The notes under the pieces were generated by a model. That model did no database searches. It saw only the letters and a list, made by a program, of their open reading frames with translations, and was not told the origin of the DNA. A program made the translations under genes and the position numbers. From Haliscomenobacter sp. (GTDB lineage Bacteria; Bacteroidota; Bacteroidia; Chitinophagales; Saprospiraceae), in NCBI RefSeq assembly GCF_016718685.1, contig NZ_JADKCX010000013.1:39870-103869 (forward strand): a stretch of 64,000 nucleotides of DNA. Direction: 5' to 3'. Positions 29,001 to 38,745 of this stretch are shown here, one piece after another (the stretch's first letter is position 1; each line of letters opens with the position of its first letter).

Positions 29001-30667
29001 AGATACTTTCTGCATCCGTGAAGGAGCTGATTGTTTGGCTGACGTAACGATCACCGTTGCAGCTACCGACAACTGTACTGATAAAGTGACTTTGGAAACT
29101 CAGTTCCTGATGGTTGCTCCAGGTCAAACGACCAATGCTGGTTCGATGATCCTGTACAACACCACTCGTTGGGTAACCAAAGATTTGGGCAATGGCCAAT
29201 TCGAGATCACGGTGAAAAACTTGCCAGTAGGTACCCACGATCTGATCGTAGTGGTACGTGACGAGTGTGGTAACCTCAGCAAAGCAACCCGGATTCCATT
29301 TGTGGTTGCAGATTGCAAAGGACCAGCACCAATTTGTATCAATGGCTTGAGCACTGAACTGATGCCTAACGGCACCGGTGGTGGTATGATGGCAGTATGG
29401 GCTTCTGACTTCGTGGCATCGGACATTTACGATTGCTATGGTCAGGGCGCAACCAAAAACGGCCTGAAACTGGTGACCAAGTACTCGATCAACCGCGTTG
29501 GTGATCCAGTGATTGCCACTCAAACTGGTATCGATTTGGATTGTGATGACATTGGTGCACCAGTATTGGTTGAATTGCACGCATGGGATGAGCAAGGCAA
29601 CGACGACTTCTGTATCACTTTCATCGAAGTACAAGACAACCGCAAGGTTTGTCCTACAGCTAATCCAGGCAACACTGCTACCGTAGCAGGTACAATCGCA
29701 ACGGAAGGCAACGCTAACCTCCAGGGTGCAACCATCACCTTGAGCGGCCAGGCTTCCATGAGCGCTACTACCACTGCAACTGGCGGTTATGCATTCGTTA
29801 ACCTGATCAAAGGAAACGACTTCACCGTAACGCCACAATTGGACAAAAACCACCTGAATGGGGTTTCTACTTTTGACCTGGTATTGATCCAGAAGCACAT
29901 CCTGAATGTACAGGCCCTGAACAGCCCATACAAAATGATTGCTGCTGACGTCAACAACTCTAAGTCAATCACTACTTTGGACTTGATTGCCCTGCGCAAG
30001 TTGATCCTGAACATCGACCAAAGCTTCCAGAACAACACTTCCTGGAGATTTGTAGATGCAGCTTACAATTTCCCAAATGCCAGCAACCCATGGGCGGCTA
30101 GCTTCCCAGAAGTTGTAAACATCAACGACTTGGCTGGAAACATCAACGCTAGCTTTGTAGCCGTTAAAGTGGGTGATGTCAACGCAAGTGCTGCGGTAAG
30201 TTCTGCTGCTTCTGCTGAAGTACGTACTGCTGGTACATTGGACATCAATGCTGCTGACGCTGCCTTGAAAGCTGGTACTGAGTACAGTGTAGAATTCTCT
30301 GCTGCTGACCTGAAGAACATCCAGGGTTACCAGTTCGCATTGAACCTGGACAAGAGCAAAGTTGAATTGGTAGACATCGTTTACGGTGTAGCCAAAGCTG
30401 AAAACTTCGGTGTATTCCAGAGCGAAGGAGTGATCACCACTTCCTGGAATGGTGAAGCCAAGCAAGGTGCTTTGTTCACTTTGGTACTTCGTGCCAAAGC
30501 TGACGCTCAACTGAGCAGCGCACTGAGCCTGAACTCGTGCGGACTACGCTAAAGGTTTCAACCAGGTTATCCTCAAGGCCACTGATTTGAACGCTTCTGG
30601 TGTGTTGTATTACACCCTCGAAGCTGACGATTTCACTGCTACCAAGAAGATGATTATTGTTGAATAA
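26031..30667 (+). CDS. Giant HYR-like / dockerin-like surface protein with T9SS end, many frameshifts
   Basis: A signal peptide (STCLLIMAAWLSSFSVTTAQ) opens at 26031, and the same protein continues through seven frame segments to the stop at 30667, about 1545 residues. The body has repeated HYR-like phrases (DKTAPKLICAPADITLDC, DKVAPTCVAPWDITVDC, EVAPVVTAPRDTFCI) with regular cysteines. Near 29660-30030 are two dockerin-like segments (STFDLVLIQKHIL, AADVNNSKSITTLDLIALRK), then a cohesin-like stretch and a T9SS end (GVLYYTLEADDFTATKKMI). Breaks occur near 26262, 26525, 26790, 27840, 28060, 28300, 28450 and 30535, and usually need one base. The protein is probably a cell-surface or secreted adhesin or matrix component. 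Confidence 0.8.
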
Positions 30668-30674
30668 TCTGATG

Positions 30675-30706
30675 GATAAACCCACGAAGAAATTTGTGGG
30701 TTTATC
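30675..30706 (+). terminator. Hairpin right after the giant surface-protein gene
   Basis: An 11-bp perfect stem (30675-30685 with 30696-30706) and 10-base loop start eight bases past the stop codon. No long T run follows, so it may protect the 3' end rather than terminate on its own. Confidence 0.4.
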
Positions 30707-30727
30707 TAATTCCACGATAATAAGTGC

Positions 30728-30766
30728 AAGGGGCTGTCCAGATTTTGGACAGCCCCTTGTTTTTTC
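30728..30766. terminator. Strong intrinsic terminator between the surface-protein and Nudix genes
   Basis: A 13-bp perfect stem (30728-30740 with 30746-30758) encloses a 5-base loop and is followed by G and seven T residues on the plus strand. It lies at a convergent junction and may also slow minus-strand transcripts. Confidence 0.8.
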
Positions 30767-30771
30767 CCTTT

Positions 30772-31395
30772 TTATATTACCTTTTCAATCACTTCTTTGA
30801 TACTCCGATATACCGGAAGTTGAGCGTTTTCCAAAAAAGTAGCCGGCACTACCCATTCGGCAATTTCAATATCTTCTTCCGTTTGAGGAACCAAAACGGT
30901 TTGGATCGTTTTCATTCGGTACCAATACGTTCTTTTGAGAATTCTTCTTTCTTTAGGATCACGGTAAGTGTGATAGGTATGGCACAAGAAATCACCTAAA
31001 ACAATTTGGCCAATACCCGTTTCTTCCTCCACTTCTCTAACTGCTGCTTGAGCAGGGGTCTCCCCCGGATCGATTTTACCCTTGGGCAAATCCCAAGACC
31101 CTCGACGATAAATCACCAAAAGTTCATTTTCGGCATTAAAAACGCAACCACCTGCGGCCTCAATGAGTTTAAAGTTAGAGTAAAAATCTTTGCGAAGTTG
31201 TTCAAGATCTTCTGAAAAAATAGTGATTGACTCCAATTGCCGTCCTTTTTCCAGCATATCCGCATAATTGAGGAAAATTTTTGGAGAGCCATTGTACCGT
31301 GCAATGATGTGGTCTTTATCGCCAGGAACCTGTTGACTCAAAGCCATATCAGCCGATAAAATGAATGGAATGTCGTTAATGTAGATTTTGTACAT
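30772..31395 (-). CDS. Nudix hydrolase
   Basis: This 207-residue cytosolic hydrolase carries a complete Nudix box, GKIDPGETPAQAAVREVEEE followed by TGI, which binds Mg and cleaves nucleoside diphosphates linked to another group. An extra N-terminal domain of about 85 residues (MYKIYINDIPFILS on) is typical of a Bacteroidota subgroup. Substrate is unknown. The start at 31395 is preferred to one eight codons upstream. It is divergent from pyrE with only 44 bases between start codons. Confidence 0.88.
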   Translation of the reverse strand: MYKIYINDIPFILSADMALSQQVPGDKDHIIARYNGSPKIFLNYADMLEKGRQLESITIFSEDLEQLRKDFYSNFKLIEAAGGCVFNAENELLVIYRRGSWDLPKGKIDPGETPAQAAVREVEEETGIGQIVLGDFLCHTYHTYRDPKERRILKRTYWYRMKTIQTVLVPQTEEDIEIAEWVVPATFLENAQLPVYRSIKEVIEKVI

Positions 31396-31439
31396 TTGTG
31401 CTTTTATTTTGTCTACCAAAAACCAAAGTCAGTTTGGAA

Positions 31440-32078
31440 ATGAATTTTGCCACTGAAGTAGCTAAAAACTTATTGCAAATAAAGGCAATAAAATTAAGTC
31501 CACAAAAACCCTTCACCTGGGCATCTGGACTCAAGTCCCCAATATATTGTGACAATCGAACTTTACTTTCTTATCCAGCAATCCGGGATTTAGTGGTAAA
31601 GGGCTTTGTCGAAAAAGCACAAGTATTCCCTAGTTTTGACGTAGTTGCTGGCGTTGCTACTGCGGGAATTCCTCATGGTGCCTTGTTAGCGGACCGTTTA
31701 AAACTTCCTTTTGTTTATGTTCGCGCCAAAGCCAAAGAACATGGCCGACAAAACCTAATCGAAGGGGAAATCCGGGCCGGACAGAAAGTCTTGGTGGTAG
31801 AAGATTTGATTTCCACTGGAGGAAGTAGTCTGCAGGCGGTAGAAGCATTACGCGCAGAAGGCTGTATCGTAGTAGGCGTGCTGGCCATTTTTTCGTATGA
31901 ATTTCCAGTCGCCACGGAGTCATTTAAAGCAACAAACTGCCAATTAGAGACACTCAGCAACTACAGCGTCCTAACCCAAGTAGCCATTGATTCAGCCTAT
32001 GTAAGTCACGAAGACCAGGAAACTTTACGCAAGTGGAGACAAGATCCTGAGCTTTGGAGTACCCAATGGCAAAACTGA
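31440..32078 (+). CDS. pyrE: Orotate phosphoribosyltransferase
   Basis: This cytosolic enzyme joins orotate to PRPP in pyrimidine synthesis. The PRPP-binding motif VLVVEDLISTGGSS is perfect. ASGLKSPIYCDNRTLLSYP and VYVRAKAKEHGRQNLIEGE supply the orotate and catalytic-loop segments. MNFATEVAKNLLQ (31440) is taken as start; 212 residues is the normal length. No other pyr genes are nearby. Confidence 0.95.
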   Translation: MNFATEVAKNLLQIKAIKLSPQKPFTWASGLKSPIYCDNRTLLSYPAIRDLVVKGFVEKAQVFPSFDVVAGVATAGIPHGALLADRLKLPFVYVRAKAKEHGRQNLIEGEIRAGQKVLVVEDLISTGGSSLQAVEALRAEGCIVVGVLAIFSYEFPVATESFKATNCQLETLSNYSVLTQVAIDSAYVSHEDQETLRKWRQDPELWSTQWQN

Positions 32079-32161
32079 AAAATATTATTCTGCTCACTAA
32101 CGAGGTCTACCAAAGGATAATTTTTATATTTATCCGTTAGTTTAGTACCAACAAATTCATT

Positions 32162-33241
32162 ATGTCGGTGATTACAGCTCAATCTGAAAAATTTTTATTT
32201 CAGTACCTCAATAATGCCTCTCCAACGGGATACGAATCAGCAGGTCAAAAACTTTGGCTTGACTACATTCACCCTTTTGTACACGAAACGGGTTTGGACA
32301 ATTATGGGACTGCATATGGCATCATCAATCCAGGCAAGGATTTCAGGGTGGTCATAGAAGGACACGCTGACGAAATTTCCTGGTTTGTTAACTTCATTAC
32401 CGACGATGGGTTTTTACACCTCGTTCGAAATGGAGGCTCTGACCAGATGATTGCTCCTTCAAAACGGGTCAATATCCATACCCCGAAAGGAATTGTAAAG
32501 GGAATTTTTGGATGGCCAGCCATCCATACCCGCAGTGGCGAAGACAGTAACTTGTCTCCCAAGGTGGACAATATTTTCATAGATGTTGGTGCAAAAAACA
32601 AGGAAGAAGTCCTCGAAATGGGGGTTCACGTCGGGTGTGTACTCGTTTATGAGGATGAAGCAATTTTGCTACAAGATCGTTATTACGTAGGTCGCGCCCT
32701 GGACAACCGGATGGGAGGTTTTTGCATCGCGGAGGTGGCCAGACTGATCCACGAAAACAAACTTGAGCTACCCTACAGCCTTTACTTCGTCAATTCAGTA
32801 CAAGAAGAAATTGGTTTGCGGGGTGCGGAGATGATTGCGCAAAGCATCAAACCCAACGTTGCCATCATTACCGACGTAACCCACGACACCAACACCCCTT
32901 TGATTAGCAAGAAAAAATTTGGGGATGTAAAATGTGGCAATGGGCCTTCAGTAACTTATGCTCCAGCAGTACACAACAAACTCCTCGCACTAATTATTGA
33001 GGCCGCTACGGAAAATGAAATTCCTTTTCAACGGGAAGCAGCTTCCCGGCGGACCGGTACCGATACTGATGCATTTGCTTATTCGAATGGAGGAGTGCCT
33101 TCCGCGTTGATTTCTCTTCCCTTGCGTTACATGCACACCACCGTAGAAATGGCGCACAAAGACGATGTCAACAATGTCATCAAACTCATTTATCAATCAT
33201 TGAAAAAAATTGAATACCAGCACAACTTCAAATACTTCTAA
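32162..33241 (+). CDS. M42 family metallopeptidase (glutamyl aminopeptidase / endoglucanase M type)
   Basis: This is a cytosolic, self-compartmentalising aminopeptidase with a two-metal site. The ligands and catalytic residues are visible: His in VVIEGHADEISWFV, Asp in RALDNRMGGF, the Glu pair in VQEEIGLRG, Asp in ITDVTHDTNTP and His in RYMHTTVEM. The length of 359 residues is normal. The stop codon is directly followed by the ATG of the UbiA-like gene, so the two are probably co-transcribed. Confidence 0.92.
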   Translation: MSVITAQSEKFLFQYLNNASPTGYESAGQKLWLDYIHPFVHETGLDNYGTAYGIINPGKDFRVVIEGHADEISWFVNFITDDGFLHLVRNGGSDQMIAPSKRVNIHTPKGIVKGIFGWPAIHTRSGEDSNLSPKVDNIFIDVGAKNKEEVLEMGVHVGCVLVYEDEAILLQDRYYVGRALDNRMGGFCIAEVARLIHENKLELPYSLYFVNSVQEEIGLRGAEMIAQSIKPNVAIITDVTHDTNTPLISKKKFGDVKCGNGPSVTYAPAVHNKLLALIIEAATENEIPFQREAASRRTGTDTDAFAYSNGGVPSALISLPLRYMHTTVEMAHKDDVNNVIKLIYQSLKKIEYQHNFKYF

Positions 33242-34082
33242 ATGAATCGGCTTGCTCCAGTGTGGGATACACTAGTGGGTAGCAACCTTTGGCTCGCCAT
33301 TGGAGCAAGCATGATGACTTCAGCTTCCATTTTTTACCTCACTGGTACTTGGCAAGGTTCTTTTTTAGCAGCATGGGTATTTTGTGCTACCCTGTGTTTG
33401 TACAATTGGCATCGGCTGATCAGCCCACATAAGGAGTCCAACAATACTTCTCCCTGGGCACAAACAAACCGCAGAATTGTAGTTGGCCTGACCGCATGTA
33501 CGGGTATTGCCGCTCTGGTCCTGTTTGTTTTTCTCCCCACAAGAGCACAACTATCGCTCCTGTTTCCCAGTTTATTGGGTTTGAGTTATTCATTGCCTAT
33601 CTTGCCCGGATCAAAGCGCCTGCGCGATGTACCACGTTTAAAGATTCCTGGTCTTGGCATCGGTTTGGGCATGGGTGGTAGTCTATCTGCCTTGGTTGCA
33701 CCTCGAAATCCCCATTCATGGTTACAGTGCTTTGGTATATGCAGAAAAATGGTTGTTTTTTTTTGCCATCGCCATTGCCTTTGACATCCGGGATGTGGTT
33801 TTTGACAAAAACCGGGGTACCCTTACTTTACCCGGAAAATTTGGGGTGAATTTTGCAAAAATCTTAGCACAATTGGCGTTGCTCATCGCCATTGGATTGT
33901 CCTACTATTTGTATACATCATCGTACTACACTGATGCTATTTTTGGAGGAACTACCTTCTCGCTCCTCAGTACCGGGGTATTGATTTCTTTTGCTTCACC
34001 CCAACGTTCCAGCTATTTTTTTGAAGGATTATTGGATGGCATGTTGATCCTTCAGCCATTGGCCATTTGGGTACTAAGTTGA
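33242..34082 (+). CDS. UbiA-like membrane protein, one frameshift
   Basis: Two frames make a protein of about 279 residues with eight or so membrane helices. Removing one base near 33644 joins RLKI to LVLASVWAWVVVYLP and restores the pattern. The second half carries FDIRDVVFDKNRG, like the second Asp-rich motif of UbiA prenyltransferases. At the place of the first motif the text is YNWHRLIS, so Mg-diphosphate binding may be impaired. Real enzymes transfer prenyl chains to aromatic acceptors; here function is uncertain. It abuts the M42 gene. Confidence 0.65.
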
Positions 34083-34170
34083 AAAGTTTAGGGTTGAAAA
34101 GTTGAAGTGAACACACTTCGGCTTCGCTCGGCGACCGTTCACATCAACTTTTCAACCCTAAACTTTTCAA
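34079..34170. repeat. Long hairpin at the UbiA-like / S41 convergent junction
   Basis: Arms of 34 bases (34079-34112 and 34137-34170) pair with one mismatch around a 24-base loop. Each arm is made of repeated short words (GTTGAAAAGT-type units). The left arm begins inside the stop region of the upstream gene and the right arm ends one base before the S41 stop codon. It probably acts as a two-way terminator. Confidence 0.7.
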
Positions 34171-34171
34171 C

Positions 34172-35182
34172 TCATTTCAGTTCTTGAATCGCCCGCTCAA
34201 TCACGGTATCCACACCACGGTCGCGATCTGATTTTGTCAAAATGACTTGAATATCCGGCGGCACTCCATTCTCAAAATTCTCGCCCGCCGGGCTTAAAGT
34301 TTGAGAAATTGAAAAGCGATAAGTCCAACCATTGGGCATTTGGCCACCATTGGGTAATCCCAAGCCCCCGCCAGATTTATCGCCAATTACGATCATATTG
34401 TCAACCTCACGGGCACCTAGTGCAAAAAACGAAGCTGCACTAAAGGTTCCTCGATCAATGAGTACCGCAATTTTTTTACCATATTTAAAGCGGTTTTCAT
34501 CGGGTTCAGCATAAGCAGGTTGAGGGCCTGCAAAATCGTCTTTACCGGGACCAGACTTGAGGAACGAATTGTACAGTAAGGTTTTTTCAGAAACCAGCTG
34601 ATTTAAAATTTTAAAAATATTCGCCGCGCTACCACCTCCATTTTGCCGAATGTCCAGAATAAGACCCTGCGTATTGCGGTAATAGCTCAGGATGTAAGCA
34701 ACGTGTGCCGGAGCTACCCGATCCTCAAAAGAATTATAGCGGACGTAGGCGATCTTTTTATCTGCACCCACCACATTGTGCTGAAAGGGGCCAGTAATGA
34801 TGTAATCGTTTTTGAGATAGTTCTCGCGCACGACCCGCAAATCGATGTTTTCTGGTCCCAACAAGTCAAAATCAAACCTGGACTGGCGAAAAGGAGAAAT
34901 CAAATTGACATGGCCGTCTTGTAACTCATTGAGCATCGAAAACAGTACTTTAAACAACTCATCGCTAGTCATTTTGTCTTTGATTTGAGCAGCGTATTTG
35001 GCATTCATGGCCTGCCAATCAATTTTTTTGTACTCAAAAAAAGAGTATTTCTCATTGCATTGTCTCCACAAATAGTCAAAGTTTTCGCGCGGATTGTCCG
35101 TTGCTTCCTGATCAAAAATCAGGGTTTCGCAAGAGACCAGCAACAATGAGAGACAAAAGCAAATTACAGCTCCTCGATTCAT
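34172..35182 (-). CDS. S41 family C-terminal processing peptidase-like lipoprotein
   Basis: A lipoprotein signal (CFCLSLLLVSCETL) is followed by an S41 tricorn-type domain. The protease core is seen in GLILDIRQNGGGS and the nucleophile in IDRGTFSAASFFALGAR. NIDLRVVRENYL and the KKIAYVRYNSF stretch fit the N-terminal part; no clear PDZ domain is present. 336 residues is normal for these Bacteroidota lipoproteins. Substrate is unknown. The following gene toward lower coordinates converges with a long hairpin between. Confidence 0.88.
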   Translation of the reverse strand: MNRGAVICFCLSLLLVSCETLIFDQEATDNPRENFDYLWRQCNEKYSFFEYKKIDWQAMNAKYAAQIKDKMTSDELFKVLFSMLNELQDGHVNLISPFRQSRFDFDLLGPENIDLRVVRENYLKNDYIITGPFQHNVVGADKKIAYVRYNSFEDRVAPAHVAYILSYYRNTQGLILDIRQNGGGSAANIFKILNQLVSEKTLLYNSFLKSGPGKDDFAGPQPAYAEPDENRFKYGKKIAVLIDRGTFSAASFFALGAREVDNMIVIGDKSGGGLGLPNGGQMPNGWTYRFSISQTLSPAGENFENGVPPDIQVILTKSDRDRGVDTVIERAIQELK

Positions 35183-35191
35183 GGTTTTTCA

Positions 35192-36034
35192 TTAATTTAA
35201 ACGAATCATCATGCCCAGTTGAACTTGATGGTGGCTCAGTTCCAAACGATTGATTTCGCCCGGGCTGCGTTGTGCATCCCATAGATAGGTGAAACGCAAA
35301 ACGTTGCCGTTGAGCAGGTAATAATACCCATCACTGCGCCAATGGAAACGTAGTCCACCAAACTGAAGTTTATTGTTGTTGAAAACATCGGATTCCCCAT
35401 CCGAAAAATCGTCGATGTACGCGTAATCCGGACGCCAGGCAGAGTTGAGCATGGGCAGGCTCAATTGGGTACTGAACTTGATGTGCCGGGTACCCGCACG
35501 TTGGCGTATGAACAGAAATTTTCCCGCAGACTGCTCATGACTCGTCCTCCAGTTGAGTTTTCCCGTAGCAAACAGCGTATTGATGCTTTCCCAAGCCAGC
35601 GATGCATTTAAAAACGCCGGGGTGACGCGCTGGCTGGAATAGCCACCTATGTGCAATCCCGCACGAAAATCGAATTTGCCTTCGTCTTTTTCCCAAAATT
35701 TGTAGAGGAATCGGCCGTTATAAAAAAAAGTAGTGGTTTCAGAAAAAAAGGTGGCTACTTTTTCCACACTGCTCTCCCCCACCCCAACGCCACCGTCAAT
35801 GGCGATGTCCCAACGTGTACCTTCAAAATCCAGTTCGGCCATACCGCCAAAGAGCAAGCCCCGATAAATCAGTGGAGAAACACCCTGGTCTTTACTACCT
35901 TGATAATCCAGCAAAGTGGAAACACTGAGGTATTTTCCATAACGTAAGTCGGTCTGTGTGCTCTTTTCCTGCGCCACCAGTCTAGGGGTCGCCCCAAGAA
36001 AAACAAGGCCATATAGCAATAAAATGTTCTTCAT
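35192..36034 (-). CDS. Probable outer-membrane beta-barrel protein, unknown function
   Basis: I do not recognise the family. The 280-residue protein has a signal peptide (LLYGLVFLGATPRLVAQ) and alternating beta-strand text over its whole length with many aromatic girdle residues (FRAGLHIGGYSS, LRFHWRSDGYYYLLNG), ending in QLGMMIRLN. This suits a small outer-membrane barrel. It lies 9 bases upstream of the S41 lipoprotein gene in the same direction, so they are likely one operon. Confidence 0.65.
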   Translation of the reverse strand: MKNILLLYGLVFLGATPRLVAQEKSTQTDLRYGKYLSVSTLLDYQGSKDQGVSPLIYRGLLFGGMAELDFEGTRWDIAIDGGVGVGESSVEKVATFFSETTTFFYNGRFLYKFWEKDEGKFDFRAGLHIGGYSSQRVTPAFLNASLAWESINTLFATGKLNWRTSHEQSAGKFLFIRQRAGTRHIKFSTQLSLPMLNSAWRPDYAYIDDFSDGESDVFNNNKLQFGGLRFHWRSDGYYYLLNGNVLRFTYLWDAQRSPGEINRLELSHHQVQLGMMIRLN

Positions 36035-36127
36035 TAGAAATGGGTTACTATTGGGGATTAAGCGTACAAAAATTTTCGAAAATTATTGAAAGAAACCCAT
36101 ATTTTTCGCAAAAGTTGAAACATCCGT

Positions 36128-36622
36128 ATGCAAACCGACACACTCCACATCCGCCCCATTGAACAGCAGGACAACCTCCAAATGGCCAAAATTATTCGCG
36201 AAGTAATGACAGCCTATGGAGCAGTTGGCGATGGTTTTTCCATCAACGATCCCGAAGTTGATCAGATGTACGAATTTTATCAAGAATCTGGATGTAGTTA
36301 TCTGGTGTTGAGTGACGGCCAACAGGTATGGGGAGGTGGTGGCATTGGCCCCTTGGTGGGAGCTGAACCAGGCATCTGCGAGCTAAAAAAGATGTATTTT
36401 TTACCCGGTGTACGCGGCAAAGGTATGGGACAACGAATCGTCAACGCCCTGATAGCCGAAGCCCAAAAACTGGGCTACCAAACCTGTTACCTCGAAACCC
36501 TGGAACGAATGACCGAAGCCAAAGCTTTGTACCTAAAAATGGGCTTCAAAAAACTTTGCGGCCAGTTGGGCAATACGGGCCACGGTGGTTGTGATTCTTT
36601 TTATTCCAAAGAAATTGCCTGA
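36128..36622 (+). CDS. GNAT family N-acetyltransferase
   Basis: The 164-residue cytosolic protein has the acetyl-CoA loop GVRGKGMGQRIV (Q/R-x-x-G-x-G pattern) and the following helix, with CYLETLERMTEAKALYLKMGF as strand and helix of motif B. Substrate is unknown; relatives act on small amines or peptides. It has its own direction among minus-strand genes and stops one base before the rmlB stop codon. Confidence 0.88.
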   Translation: MQTDTLHIRPIEQQDNLQMAKIIREVMTAYGAVGDGFSINDPEVDQMYEFYQESGCSYLVLSDGQQVWGGGGIGPLVGAEPGICELKKMYFLPGVRGKGMGQRIVNALIAEAQKLGYQTCYLETLERMTEAKALYLKMGFKKLCGQLGNTGHGGCDSFYSKEIA

Positions 36623-36623
36623 A

Positions 36624-37676
36624 CTACTTGCGATCCTGATAATGGCTCTCGTAATATTGCTGATAAGCACCGGATGTAACGGCTTCCAACCAATCGGTAT
36701 GTTCCAAATACCATTGCGCAGTACGTCGTAGTCCGTCCTCAGGGTTCACCAGTGGTTCCCAGTTCAATTCATTTTTCAGTTTGCTGGCATCAATGGCATA
36801 ACGTCGGTCGTGCCCTGGCCGATCTTTGACAAAGTGAATCAATTGTCGTGAAGTACCCGCGCTACGGCCCAAAAGTTCATCCATGACGTCGCAGAGATAA
36901 TGCACCAAATCGATGTTCCGGCGTTCGTTATTGCCGCCAATGTTGTACGTTTCTCCAATCTTGCCCCGGTGGTAAATCAAGTCAATCGCCGCCGCATGAT
37001 CTTCTACCCACAACCAATCGCGCGTGTACAAGCCGTCTCCATAAACGGGTAACGGTTTGTTGTTGCGGATATTATTGATCATTAAAGGGATCAGCTTTTC
37101 CGGAAACTGATAGGAGCCATAGTTGTTCGAGCAGTTGGAAACCAAAATGGGCAATCCATAAGTATGGTGATAAGCACGCACCAACATATCCGAACCCGCT
37201 TTGGAAGCCGAGTAAGGCGAGCGTGGATCATAGGCCGTTTCTTCGGTAAAAAATCCAGTTTCACCCAAAGAACCATACACTTCATCTGTAGAAATGTGGT
37301 AAAAACGTTTGTTGCTGGCATCCGGCCAATTGGCTTTAGCTACATTCAACAAATTCAGGGTGCCCAGGATGTTGGTTTCCACAAAGGCCAAAGGATTACT
37401 GATGGAGCGATCTACATGGGATTCGGCAGCCAGGTGAATGACCCCATCGAATTGGAATTCGTCAAATAGACCTTGTATCAAATCATGGTCGCGGATATCC
37501 CCTTTGCGAAAAACGTAGTTGGGTGCATTTTCTACATCGGCCAGGTTGGCCAAATTCCCTGCGTAAGTCAGCAAATCCAGATTGACAATGCGGTATTGTG
37601 GATAGTTTTTGACCAGTCTTTTGACCAAGTGGGTGCCGATGAAGCCAGCGCCGCCGGTAAGGAGTATGTTGTGCAT
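36624..37676 (-). CDS. rfbB: dTDP-glucose 4,6-dehydratase
   Basis: This cytosolic SDR enzyme makes dTDP-4-keto-6-deoxyglucose, the precursor of rhamnose and related surface sugars. The Rossmann start LLTGGAGFIGTHLV, STDEVYG and the catalytic YSASKAGSD are present. The right start is MHNILLTGG (37676), giving 350 residues; an upstream in-frame ATG (37736) would only translate the proline-rich product of the repeat at 37681-37725. No rmlA, rmlC or rmlD is in the window. It follows the UDP-glucuronate decarboxylase gene. Confidence 0.95.
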   Translation of the reverse strand: MHNILLTGGAGFIGTHLVKRLVKNYPQYRIVNLDLLTYAGNLANLADVENAPNYVFRKGDIRDHDLIQGLFDEFQFDGVIHLAAESHVDRSISNPLAFVETNILGTLNLLNVAKANWPDASNKRFYHISTDEVYGSLGETGFFTEETAYDPRSPYSASKAGSDMLVRAYHHTYGLPILVSNCSNNYGSYQFPEKLIPLMINNIRNNKPLPVYGDGLYTRDWLWVEDHAAAIDLIYHRGKIGETYNIGGNNERRNIDLVHYLCDVMDELLGRSAGTSRQLIHFVKDRPGHDRRYAIDASKLKNELNWEPLVNPEDGLRRTAQWYLEHTDWLEAVTSGAYQQYYESHYQDRK

Positions 37677-37680
37677 GTTA

Positions 37681-37773
37681 TTTGGGTTCGGGGGTTCGGG
37701 GGTTCGAGGGTTCGAGGGTTCGAGGACTAAACTCAACCCTTGAACACCGGAACCCTCGAACTCCCGAACCCTA
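37681..37773. repeat. Tandem 8-mer block and imperfect hairpin between two sugar-nucleotide genes
   Basis: The left part (37684-37723) is five copies of an 8-base unit of the type GGTTCGAG or GGTTCGGG. The right part (37736-37773) is a looser reverse complement, so the whole can fold as an imperfect hairpin. It separates the decarboxylase gene from rfbB, both on the minus strand, and overlaps the decarboxylase stop codon. Confidence 0.65.
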
Positions 37774-38709
37774 AATTACTACGGTTTTAAAATATTCATA
37801 CGTACGCAAGAGCCCTTCGGCTCGAGGTACTTTGGGTTCCCAGCCAAGGATATTTCTTGCTTTGGTAATATCCGGTTGACGTACTTTGGGGTCATCTTCC
37901 GGAAGTGGACGATAATCGATGTAAGCATTGGGGTTGCCCACTAAATCGATGATTTCCTGAGCAAATTGCAAGATGGTACATTCATCGGGGTTGCCCACGT
38001 TGACGGGTTTGTTGTAATCGCTCAACAACAAGCGATAAATGCCCTCCACCAAATCGTCAACATAACAGAAAGAACGGGTTTGGGAGCCATCTCCAAAAAC
38101 CGTAAGCCCTTCTCCTCGAATGGCTTGTGAAAAAAAGGCAGGCAAAACCCTTCCATCTTCCACCCGCATGCGGGGGCCGTACGTATTGAAGATGCGAATA
38201 ATGCGGGTATCTACTTTGTGAAAAGTATGGTAAGCCATGGTGATCGCCTCCAAAAAACGTTTGGCTTCGTCGTACACCCCACGTGGGCCTACAGGGTTGA
38301 CGTTTCCCCAATATTCTTCCGATTGGGGGTGTTCCAAGGGATCTCCGTACACTTCCGAGGTAGATGCCACTAAAATGCGGGCATTTTTTTCCCGAGCCAG
38401 CCCCAACATGTTGTGCGTACCCAAAGCGCCAACCTTCAAGGTTTGAATGGGCATTTTTAAATAATCGATGGGGCTTGCTGGAGAAGCAAAATGCAAAATG
38501 TAGTCAAGTTTACCAGGAACATGCACAAACTTGGTGATGTCGTGGTGGTAATACTCAAATTCCTTCAGTGGGAACAAGTGCTCAATGTTTTGGATGTTTC
38601 CAGTCAGGAGATTGTCCATGCCAATCACGTGGTAACCCTCCTTAATGAACCGATCGCTGAGGTGTGAGCCTAAAAATCCGGCAGCGCCAGAAATGAGAAT
38701 TTTTTTCAC
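37771..38709 (-). CDS. UDP-glucuronic acid decarboxylase (UDP-xylose synthase type)
   Basis: This NAD-dependent SDR converts UDP-glucuronate to UDP-xylose for envelope glycans. LISGAAGFLGSHLSDRF is the Rossmann start, STSEVYGDPLEHPQ and the catalytic GVYDEAKRFLE follow, and RIIRIFNTYGPRM and VQR-like PDITKARNILGWEPKVP near the C-terminus match the UXS group. At 312 residues it lacks the membrane stem of eukaryotic forms. The gene precedes rfbB and has a strong -7 box in front. Confidence 0.92.
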   Translation of the reverse strand: MKKILISGAAGFLGSHLSDRFIKEGYHVIGMDNLLTGNIQNIEHLFPLKEFEYYHHDITKFVHVPGKLDYILHFASPASPIDYLKMPIQTLKVGALGTHNMLGLAREKNARILVASTSEVYGDPLEHPQSEEYWGNVNPVGPRGVYDEAKRFLEAITMAYHTFHKVDTRIIRIFNTYGPRMRVEDGRVLPAFFSQAIRGEGLTVFGDGSQTRSFCYVDDLVEGIYRLLLSDYNKPVNVGNPDECTILQFAQEIIDLVGNPNAYIDYRPLPEDDPKVRQPDITKARNILGWEPKVPRAEGLLRTYEYFKTVVI

Positions 38710-38745
38710 TGGAAATTTTTTACATCAACTTTTTAATAAGCAGGC

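Noticed and set aside
28393..29898. Long open frame of about 500 codons on the minus strand
   Set aside because: It lies opposite the giant surface-protein gene, whose plus-strand product has clear domain motifs. The minus product has no motif or signal and reflects codon bias of the sense gene.
37677..37736. Extended N-terminus of dTDP-glucose dehydratase
   Set aside because: The extra 20 codons only translate the tandem 8-mer repeat, giving proline-rich text absent from the family.
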